Assembly (NCBI RefSeq): GCF_019800005.1
Contig: NZ_JABGCL010000009.1
Span: 62,001-126,000, forward strand
Direction of reading: 5' to 3'
Origin: Geminicoccus harenae
Lineage (GTDB): Bacteria; Pseudomonadota; Alphaproteobacteria; Geminicoccales; Geminicoccaceae
DNA: 64,000 nucleotides
The stretch's first letter is position 1; each line of letters begins with the position of its first letter. The translations under genes were made by a program, and so were the position numbers. Under the pieces are notes generated by a model. The model worked only from the letters and a program-made list of their open reading frames with translations. It searched no databases and was not told the DNA's origin. Of the stretch, positions 16,688 to 22,925 are shown piece after piece.

Positions 16688-18240
16688 TGGTGGCCAATGT
16701 CGTCGAGCTGAAGGAGCGGGCCGTAGCACCAGCGGAGAAGGCGGCGGCCGAGGCGCCCTGGCCCGAGATGGTGCCGCTCTTCGCCCACCATGAGCGGCCT
16801 TTGGAGTATCCGCTGCATCTCCTGCCGAGGATCATGCGGGACGCCGTCACCGACATATGCGCCTACGGCCAGCAGCCCGTGGCCCTGGTCGCATGCAGTG
16901 CTTTGGCGACGGCGTCGCTGGCAACCCAAGCCCTTGCTGACGTCGCGCGTACTCCAAGCCTAGTGGGCCCGATCGGGCTGAACCTGCTCATGGTCGCCGA
17001 AAGTGGCGAGCGCAAGACCACGGCGGATCGGCGGATGGCTCGGGCGATCCGGCAGTGGCAGCAGCTCCAGCGAGCCAACCAGCGTGCGGAGCACGAGCAG
17101 CAGAAGGACCGGCGGGCAATCTGGACGGCCAAGCGGGACGGCCTGCTCGCGGCGATCAAGAAGGTCGTGGGCGCCGCCAAGCGGGAGGAGCGGGACAAGG
17201 CGGAGGAGCTCGAGGCGGCGCTGCAGGGCATGGGGTCGATGCCGGCCGTTGATCCGCTGCCGGTCCTGTTCATGGAGGACACCAACCCTGAAGCGCTGTC
17301 GATCGACCTGGCCAATGGCTGGCCATCCTCTTCCCTGTGGTCGGATGAAGGCGGGCTTGTGGTCGGCGGCCATGGGATGAGCGAGGAAGCGATCACCCGC
17401 TACCTCTCGCTCCTGAACCGGCTGTGGGACGGCAACCCGTTCACCCGACGGCGCTCGACCCGGGAGAGCGTCGAGCTACGCGGCCGCAGGTTCACTGCCA
17501 GTCTCATGATGCAGGCCCAGGTGGTGAGCAAGCTGCTGGCCGCCGGTGACGGTGTCAGCCGGGAGAACGGCTTCCTGGCGCGGTTCCTGATCGCGTGGCC
17601 GCGCTCGACCATGGGCACCCGCCTCTATCGCCCGGGATCGACCGAGACCCCTGCCCTGGCGGTCTGGGACGAGCGCCTGACCCAGCTCTTGGAGATGCCA
17701 CTGCCGGTGGATCCGGAGGCGGATCTTCCGATGGTACTGAAGCCACCGGTCCTGCCCTTGAGCCAGGCTGCGTTCGAACGCTGGCGCTCCTTCTTCGACG
17801 ACGTCGAGTGTGAGCTCGGCATCCGCGGTGAGCTCGGCGATCTCACCGACTTCGGTGCCAAGGCGGGCGATCATGCGGCGCGGATCGCCGCGGTGCTGCA
17901 TGTGCTGGTGCACGGGCCGACCGGCGAGATCGGGCCGGAGCTGATGGAAGCCGGCGTCGAGATCGCGGCTTGGCATCTCCATGAAGCCAGGCGCCTGTTC
18001 GGCATGATCGGGCGGGATGGTGTGGCGACCGATGCCGAAGCGCTGCTGTCGTGGGCCATGGAAGAGCCCGAGGCACCGTCGATGAAACGCATCCTGCAGT
18101 TCGGGCCCTCACGGGTTCGGGCCAAGGAGCGGCGGGATGCGGCGATCGCCAAGCTCACCGAGCATGGGCTGGCCAGGGTGGTGAAAGAGGCCCGAGCAGA
18201 GCGGCTGGTGGTCAACCCCGAGTGGCGGGGCGTGCCATGA
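16687..18240 (+). CDS. DUF3987-type replication ATPase/helicase-like protein
   Basis: 517 residues beginning with GTG 16687 inside the prim-pol stop codon. It has the DUF3987 (YfjI-like) layout with a modified Walker A, LMVAESGERKTTADR (about residues 101-115). A charged coiled coil spans 122-185. Then come a Walker-B-like FMEDTNPEA and SLWSDEGGLVVGG around 198-232, and a conserved arginine-rich GFLARFLIAWPRS. A helical winged domain lies at the C-terminus. Family members accompany prim-pol proteins in mobile elements and are taken to be replicative helicases; that role is by association. Confidence 0.8.
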   Translation: MVANVVELKERAVAPAEKAAAEAPWPEMVPLFAHHERPLEYPLHLLPRIMRDAVTDICAYGQQPVALVACSALATASLATQALADVARTPSLVGPIGLNLLMVAESGERKTTADRRMARAIRQWQQLQRANQRAEHEQQKDRRAIWTAKRDGLLAAIKKVVGAAKREERDKAEELEAALQGMGSMPAVDPLPVLFMEDTNPEALSIDLANGWPSSSLWSDEGGLVVGGHGMSEEAITRYLSLLNRLWDGNPFTRRRSTRESVELRGRRFTASLMMQAQVVSKLLAAGDGVSRENGFLARFLIAWPRSTMGTRLYRPGSTETPALAVWDERLTQLLEMPLPVDPEADLPMVLKPPVLPLSQAAFERWRSFFDDVECELGIRGELGDLTDFGAKAGDHAARIAAVLHVLVHGPTGEIGPELMEAGVEIAAWHLHEARRLFGMIGRDGVATDAEALLSWAMEEPEAPSMKRILQFGPSRVRAKERRDAAIAKLTEHGLARVVKEARAERLVVNPEWRGVP

Positions 18241-18695
18241 GCCTGGCCGAGCGCTGGGAGGCGCAGAGGAGAGAGGGAGAGAGCTGTCTTTCTTCTTCTC
18301 TCTCCTCCACCGCCACTTCTCGCGCGCGCGGACGCGCACATGCGCGCGCGCACGCGCCCCCGCGACCCTCCCCTGCTACCCCGCTACCTTTGCTACCTTC
18401 CGGCGGCGTTTCTGGCCGGTTTGGCCCCTTTTCGGCTTCTCGGGTAGCAGAGGTAGCAACGGTAGCAAGGCTAGCAGCTACTGTACCCCCAGCTTTCGAT
18501 CATGCTCGGTCCCTTGGCTGGCATGTCGAGGCCTTGCCGAGCGGCATCCTGGTCGACACGCGCAGGCGGACGACCGATCCAGCTCTGCTCGACCAGCTGC
18601 ACGGGCTGCTCCTGCACGGCGATGGGATCCTGGATCCTGGCGAGGTCGTGCTGCGCGGCGAGCTCGACGCGATCGAGCAGGAGTTCCTGCCATGA
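18237..18695 (+). CDS. Hypothetical protein overlapping the iteron region
   Basis: 152 residues if started at ATG 18237 (overlapping the previous stop as ATGA). Residues about 18-80 are low complexity and are encoded by a CG-alternating tract and the GGTAGC repeat arrays. Only residues 85-152 (FDHARSLGWHVEALPSGILV and a helical tail) look like a folded domain. The true gene may start later and leave 18241-18480 as a non-coding origin or regulatory region. The folded half resembles the next small protein (AEARHRGWGIVLVGGQPVI), so the two may be relatives. Confidence 0.5.
   Translation: MSLAERWEAQRREGESCLSSSLSSTATSRARGRAHARAHAPPRPSPATPLPLLPSGGVSGRFGPFSASRVAEVATVARLAATVPPAFDHARSLGWHVEALPSGILVDTRRRTTDPALLDQLHGLLLHGDGILDPGEVVLRGELDAIEQEFLP
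18375..18475. repeat. Iteron-like GGTAGC array, inverted halves
   Basis: Reverse copies (GCTACC) start at 18375, 18383 and 18392. Forward copies (GGTAGC) start at 18443, 18452 and 18461, with a variant at 18470. The period is 8-9 bp and the halves face each other around a 45-bp centre. A CG-alternating tract lies just to the left (18318-18356). A near-identical three-copy array lies at 48876-48899. Placed beside prim-pol and an ATPase, this looks like a replication origin or operator. Confidence 0.6.
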
Positions 18696-18889
18696 CCGAT
18701 CCGGCAGCGCGCGCCCATGCGATCGCGGCTCTGGCCGAAGCCCGCCACCGCGGCTGGGGCATCGTCCTGGTGGGCGGCCAGCCGGTGATCACGGCACCCC
18801 TGCGCAGCCTCAGCCCTGCCCTGCTCGACCGCTTGATGCAGTTCATCGACGCGGTCACCGACATCCTCGAGGAGGAACGCTGCCGATGA
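18692..18889 (+). CDS. Small hypothetical island protein
   Basis: 65 residues, start overlapping the previous stop (ATGA). HAIAALAEARHRGWGIVLVG followed by helices (LLDRLMQFIDAVTDILEEE). It resembles the C-terminal part of the protein encoded just upstream, as if from a duplication. Its stop overlaps the next ATG. Function unknown. Confidence 0.6.
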   Translation: MTDPAARAHAIAALAEARHRGWGIVLVGGQPVITAPLRSLSPALLDRLMQFIDAVTDILEEERCR

Positions 18890-19128
18890 CCTGGAGATGC
18901 TCCGGATGCGGACAGACCACTGCTGCCGCACATGTACAAAGCCGGATTATGACAAATGATCATCCGGAAGACGGCGAGAACTATCGTCACCTCTGGCAGG
19001 AGATCGTCCAGCAGTACGGCGCGGCCGCGGCCGTGGAGGGTTGTGCCTACGCCTGGGACGTTCCGCCTGAGGAGGCCCGTGCCTGGCTGATGCAGGCGAA
19101 TGTCCTGCCGGCGGAGACGAACCCATGA
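18886..19128 (+). CDS. Small CxxC-containing hypothetical protein
   Basis: 80 residues from ATG 18886, overlapping the previous stop. It begins with CSGCG, a possible half zinc finger, and ends in a helical domain (YRHLWQEIVQQYGAAAAVEG, then PEEARAWLMQANVL). It is part of the run of overlapping island genes 16687-20140. Function unknown. Confidence 0.55.
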   Translation: MTWRCSGCGQTTAAAHVQSRIMTNDHPEDGENYRHLWQEIVQQYGAAAAVEGCAYAWDVPPEEARAWLMQANVLPAETNP

Positions 19129-19502
19129 CCGGCTATCAGGCGCCCAAGGTGCTGCTGACCACGCTCACCGAGCGGACCAGTGCGAAGGGCAACGTGTATC
19201 TCACCGGCTGGCTGGCCAAGGCCCGGGTGGTTGGCTTTCGCGGCGAGGACGACGAGCACGGCAACCCGGTCTGGAACCTCTATCTGTCGGAGCCGGAGCG
19301 ACGGGAGAATGCGTCCCCACCCGGCAAAGTGCCGGGGGAGAGCCGGGCGGGGAGCCAGGAGGGAGCAGCACGCCAGGGGCGTTCCTCGACCTCCGTCTCT
19401 CCCGAGCTGCGGCGCCAGCAGCGGGCGAATATGGCCACCTTCGAGGCCCAGCGCCGGCACGAGGACGCGATGACTAACCTGAACGACCCGATCCCGGAGT
19501 GA
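19125..19502 (+). CDS. Hypothetical island protein
   Basis: 125 residues, start overlapping the previous stop. The first 55 residues resemble a beta-rich OB-like fold (KVLLTTLTERTSAKGNVYLT, GNPVWNLYLSE). That pattern occurs in single-strand-binding and phage accessory proteins. The rest is charged and disordered, then helical. A DNA-binding accessory role in island replication is a guess. Confidence 0.55.
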   Translation: MTGYQAPKVLLTTLTERTSAKGNVYLTGWLAKARVVGFRGEDDEHGNPVWNLYLSEPERRENASPPGKVPGESRAGSQEGAARQGRSSTSVSPELRRQQRANMATFEAQRRHEDAMTNLNDPIPE

Positions 19503-20140
19503 GCTGGATGGTGAAGAAGAAGGAGACGCCCGAGCAGGGGCCAGCGCCGATGAAGCCGCCCCCGACGATCGCGCGGCTGGTCGAAACTTGGGCAGACAAG
19601 CCGGAGATCTCCGGCGTCGCCTCTGGCACGGTGACGTCTCGGCTGGTCGACCAGGTCGCCCAGGCCCTGTTCTACGGCTCCACCCCGACCCAGGAGTTGC
19701 TCGACTGGAAGCAGTGGGCCGCGGTCAACACGATGAAGGCCATGGCGCCACAGGACGCCATCGAAGGCCAGCTGGTCGCCCAGATGGTGGCGACGCATGA
19801 TGCGGCCATGGAGTGCTTCCGCCGAGCAGCCCTACCGGAGCAGACCTTCGAGGGCCGGCAATCGTCGCTGGGCTTCGCGAACAAGCTGCTGCGGACCTAT
19901 GCCCTCCTCACCGACACGCTGAACAAGCACCGCGGCAAGGGCCAGCAGACGGTACGGGTCGAGCATGTGACGGTGGAAGCCGGAGGCCAGGCGATCGTCG
20001 GCAACGTGACCACAGGGGGTGGGGGTGAAGGACGGATTGGACATCAACCCCATGCAACATTGGCCGATGCTGGACTGCCCTCGGTGCGGGGCGAAGACGC
20101 GGAGCGGATTAGCGTGCCGAGCACCTGCAGTGAGAGGTAA
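19499..20140 (+). CDS. Conserved mobile-element protein of unknown function
   Basis: 213 residues from GTG 19499 (or ATG 19508). The conserved core AMECFRRAALPEQTFEGRQ, ANKLLRTYALLTDTLNKHRG and VEHVTVEAGGQAIVGNV is seen in many alphaproteobacterial elements beside HGG-type proteins. The last 35 residues overlap the next gene and are probably not conserved. A decayed copy of this core lies at 4796-4980. Its role is not known to me; it is a good marker for related elements. Confidence 0.65.
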   Translation: MSWMVKKKETPEQGPAPMKPPPTIARLVETWADKPEISGVASGTVTSRLVDQVAQALFYGSTPTQELLDWKQWAAVNTMKAMAPQDAIEGQLVAQMVATHDAAMECFRRAALPEQTFEGRQSSLGFANKLLRTYALLTDTLNKHRGKGQQTVRVEHVTVEAGGQAIVGNVTTGGGGEGRIGHQPHATLADAGLPSVRGEDAERISVPSTCSER

Positions 20141-20294
20141 GAGGCGCTGCCGGATGCACGGAGGAGCTCGCGGCAGTGGTGCTCCCACCGGCGCTGCGAA
20201 TGGCCGCTATCGCACCGGCAGACGCACCCGGGAGATGCAGGAGCTGCGGCAGCGGGTGGCGCGGCTGCTGCGGGAGGCGGCGGAGCTGGTCTGA
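20019..20294 (+). CDS. HGGXXGAP-type small zinc-finger protein
   Basis: 91 residues starting at GTG 20019 within the previous gene. CPRCGAKTRSGLACRAPAVRG with CRMHGGARGSGAPTGAANGR is the signature of the HGGXXGAP family. It has four cysteines and a histidine that could bind zinc. The C-terminus is a basic helix (MQELRQRVARLLREAAELV). Such proteins occur widely in prophages and elements; the function is unknown. It closes the left replication-type module. Confidence 0.75.
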   Translation: MGVKDGLDINPMQHWPMLDCPRCGAKTRSGLACRAPAVRGKRRCRMHGGARGSGAPTGAANGRYRTGRRTREMQELRQRVARLLREAAELV

Positions 20295-20414
20295 GGGGCA
20301 TCTAACGGTCTCAGGAAGCCGGCCTCTTCCTCTACGGACCATCTCTACGAGATAATCAAAGACAGACAGTAAACTTCCGCTTTAACCCCTTGGGGTGACT
20401 ACGACCTAGCGCAG

Positions 20415-20870
20415 CTAAGCCGCAAGCCTCTCTTCAACGTCGCAGTTGAAGTCGAGTATGAGCTGGATCGGCTCGGCATCTTTGTGCATTTCATTGTAGA
20501 CTTGCACATCCGTTGCCAGTTGCACGAGGTCTCCAACCACTTGCTCACGTCGCTGCGTGAAGGCTTTTTGCATGTGCTCGCGCGGAGCGGCTTGCATGAC
20601 CGCCCACATGGTATACTGCACACCCCGCCGTGTGACACGGACGGCGTGGTTCACGCGGTAGCGGCGTCCCTTCCGGTCCGTTGCATACTCCTCGCGCAGA
20701 GCTCGCGACATGGCGTCCGCAAGAACGTCGTAGGGGTCCACTTCAGGCAGAGGTATCAGACCGTTCTGAACAGCCCACATACTAGCATCGCGCGCACTTG
20801 CAGGGAGATGGCCGTTGGCTCGTTCGTATTCGCGCCACGCCCGTTGCAATTGCTCGTTGCGAGTTGTCAC
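20415..20870 (-). CDS. Hypothetical protein downstream of the IrrE-type gene
   Basis: 151 residues, minus strand, starting 11 nt after the stop of the HTH-peptidase gene, so likely in the same operon as the toxin-antitoxin genes. It has a conserved-looking core YRVNHAVRVTRRGVQYTMWA and a helical tail (QVVGDLVQLATDVQVYNEMH). No catalytic motif is recognised. It may be a third component of the system. Confidence 0.55.
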   Translation of the reverse strand: MTTRNEQLQRAWREYERANGHLPASARDASMWAVQNGLIPLPEVDPYDVLADAMSRALREEYATDRKGRRYRVNHAVRVTRRGVQYTMWAVMQAAPREHMQKAFTQRREQVVGDLVQLATDVQVYNEMHKDAEPIQLILDFNCDVEERLAA

Positions 20871-20881
20871 CGCTTTCCTCC

Positions 20882-22006
20882 TCAGTCGATGGGTGCAGCT
20901 ACGCCCCAGCCATCGACAATGGCACCTGGAAGAACGAACGCACGGACCTTAACCAGATAGCGCCGAAGAAAATCCCACCTTTCCGTACGTTTCTGGATCT
21001 GCCCAACCACAAGCCCGGGATGAACCCCCAGCCGTCGCGCGAAACCGATGACATCCCGCTCAGCAAAGAATGGTGCTTTCCTGGCGATGAAGGAATTCAT
21101 CTCGTCTTGCGGCACGCAGAAGGAAGCTGCAGCGGCATTCGCAGCCACTTCTTCCGGGGGAAGTTCCTCAATGGGACGCTTGGCCTCAACCTCTATATCG
21201 ATGATCTCTTGCTCCTGACCGTCCTTGCGAAGCACATGCTCGATCTCGTGTCGCAGGACGAACCAGAAGTTATCAATGCGATCGAAGCGCATGGATAGGC
21301 CAATCACGGGAGAGCTCTTGTCGAGCCAGAGGCAGACCCCGTCGATCTTTGCGTTAGGCAGTATTTCCACGATCACCAACCTTACGCCGCACTCGGCGAG
21401 GATTCTTGGAACCGAGCGGGCCTCCTCCGGGTCAGCCAAAAGGGTTCGAAGCCGCTGCAGCGCCTCCCTCAGTGCTTTCTCAGAATACCGCCCGACCACC
21501 ATCGTTCGCGCGATCTGGCGAACCCGGAAGAGCCATGCGAGCTGCGCGGGAGGTACTTCGTCGTGATAGGACGACTTCCTGGCAGCATGCTGCAGATGCG
21601 GGATCTCATTGGCATTGGCTACCTCGAAGAAGGCTGCCATCTGCGCCTCGAGCATGCCCGCATCGGAATCGGTGAGCCAGTTGCGCCTGATCATCTCCCG
21701 AACTGGATAAACCGATTGTAGCCGCGCGCGGCGCGCGACCCCAGGATCAGGGTCCCGAGCACGAGCCATGTCGTAGGCGCGCTGCAGGTTCGCGAACAAG
21801 TCGGCATGAACGTCAAAGGCCTGAGCCAACGCCTTTGCCATCTCCGGGCTGATCCCGCGCTTGCCAGAGATGATCATATTCACGGCCTGCTCAGGCGTAC
21901 CAAGGATGTAGGCGAGATCCCGCTGAGTCCACTGACGAGCCTCCAGCTCCTCCCGGATATAGTATCCAGGATGAGGCACATCCCCAGTATAGGTGTTTCC
22001 GTCCAT
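20882..22006 (-). CDS. XRE helix-turn-helix fused to ImmA/IrrE metallopeptidase
   Basis: 374 residues from ATG 22006; GAGGG lies 7 nt upstream, while the next ATG (22012) is too close to it. Residues about 15-75 are a HigA-type helix-turn-helix (WTQRDLAYILGTPEQAVNMI). The C-terminal half is an ImmA/IrrE zinc peptidase with His253-Glu-Ile-Glu-His257 (LRHEIEHVL) and a downstream PEEVAANAAAASFCVP. Such proteins cleave repressors or antitoxins. The gene follows higB, whose stop (22017-22019) lies 10 nt upstream of this start, so it is likely the antitoxin and regulator of that toxin. Confidence 0.85.
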   Translation of the reverse strand: MDGNTYTGDVPHPGYYIREELEARQWTQRDLAYILGTPEQAVNMIISGKRGISPEMAKALAQAFDVHADLFANLQRAYDMARARDPDPGVARRARLQSVYPVREMIRRNWLTDSDAGMLEAQMAAFFEVANANEIPHLQHAARKSSYHDEVPPAQLAWLFRVRQIARTMVVGRYSEKALREALQRLRTLLADPEEARSVPRILAECGVRLVIVEILPNAKIDGVCLWLDKSSPVIGLSMRFDRIDNFWFVLRHEIEHVLRKDGQEQEIIDIEVEAKRPIEELPPEEVAANAAAASFCVPQDEMNSFIARKAPFFAERDVIGFARRLGVHPGLVVGQIQKRTERWDFLRRYLVKVRAFVLPGAIVDGWGVAAPID

Positions 22007-22016
22007 GCCCATTCCC

Positions 22017-22310
22017 TCAGTGCGGATCGCCAATCTCCAGCACAGTGATTACGCAAGGTGTAGCTGCTTCATCCATTTCAAAGATGATCCGGAATTGGTC
22101 ATTTATCCGTATCTGACGACGATCACCATTTCCTTCGAGTCTCTTATAGTTAAGCGACTTCCAGCTCCTTAACGTTCGTTCGTCAGGCGCTTGAGCCAGG
22201 AAGTTTAGCTTTTCCCGCGCCCTCTTGATAACTGCGAACGGTAGGCCGAGCTCGTGAGCGCGATCCGTATGGATTAGGGCAAGCTTCTGGTCTGCGAACA
22301 CGACCTTCAT
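22017..22310 (-). CDS. HigB-like toxin of the RelE superfamily
   Basis: 97 residues from ATG 22310 (an ATG at 22322 lies inside the predicted -10 element). The fold pattern LPFAVIKRAREKLNFLAQAP, SWKSLNYKRLEG, RRQIRINDQFRIIFEM is that of HigB-type mRNA-cleaving ribosome-dependent toxins; the basic residues in RRQIRINDQFR fit the active surface. It is encoded first in the operon, as in higBA modules. Partner: the HTH-ImmA/IrrE protein encoded just downstream. Confidence 0.8.
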   Translation of the reverse strand: MKVVFADQKLALIHTDRAHELGLPFAVIKRAREKLNFLAQAPDERTLRSWKSLNYKRLEGNGDRRQIRINDQFRIIFEMDEAATPCVITVLEIGDPH

Positions 22311-22317
22311 GCCCCAG

Positions 22318-22372
22318 AGCATATGGGACTCGTCGTGCAGGTGTCAATTATCGACTTAACGCCAGGCGTTAA
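22318..22372 (-). promoter_or_regulatory. higBA promoter with palindromic operator
   Basis: On the minus strand TTGACA (complement of 22342-22347) and TATGCT (complement of 22318-22323) are 18 nt apart. A perfect palindrome, TTAACGCCAGGCGTTAA, at 22356-22372 lies 8 bp upstream of the -35 and is a good candidate site for the HTH partner. The -10 ends only 7 nt before the higB ATG, so the message may be leaderless. Confidence 0.6.
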
Positions 22373-22563
22373 CTTGATGTTTGGAATCTCTGCATAATGG
22401 AGCTCAGGGACAGGCTCGATCGGCCGAGTCGTGGCTGAGGCCGCGGACGTGCCTCCTCAGGGAATAGCGGCGAACGCCGCAGCCAAACAAAGCCTCTTGC
22501 AGCTGATGGCCTGGCAGCGCGAGCCTGCCCTTCCAGGACAGGGCTTCAATTATCAGGAAGGCG

Positions 22564-22809
22564 ATGACCATGGCGGGCAGCCTGCTTTCGAACCTGACTG
22601 GACGCACACCGGCCGAGATACTGGAGAAGCGGACCTGGTTCACCGCCACCTACGTGCTCGGCGATGGCCAGCGGATGTACCTGCGGAGAAATGGCTCGTT
22701 CGGCATGTTCTGCGCTGACTGCCTTTTCGAGGAGCGGCCTGAGGGCATCGATGAGCCGGCCGTGATCGCCGAGGTCGAGATCATCGTCCGAAGCACCAGC
22801 TCCGGCTGA
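22564..22809 (+). CDS. Small hypothetical protein
   Basis: 81 residues with an AATTATCAGGAAGG ribosome-site region before the ATG. RTWFTATYVLGDGQRMYLRR, then GMFCADCLFEERP, looks like a small folded beta-rich domain with a CxxC pair. It lies between the toxin module and the second kinase. I do not recognise it. Confidence 0.4.
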   Translation: MTMAGSLLSNLTGRTPAEILEKRTWFTATYVLGDGQRMYLRRNGSFGMFCADCLFEERPEGIDEPAVIAEVEIIVRSTSSG

Positions 22810-22925
22810 ACGAGGCGCAGCGGGGCCCCAGGAGAAGCAAGCCTGGAGGATCAGGGTCTGCCTGACCTGTCGATGGAAAGGGAGGCGACTGGCTTTGGCA
22901 GGCTGCTGATCGCCGGGCGGAACCT

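Noticed and set aside
18318..18356. CG-alternating tract as a Z-DNA site or CRISPR-like repeat
   Set aside because: It may favour Z-DNA, but there are no spacer-separated repeats, so it is not a CRISPR array. It is noted only as part of the iteron region.
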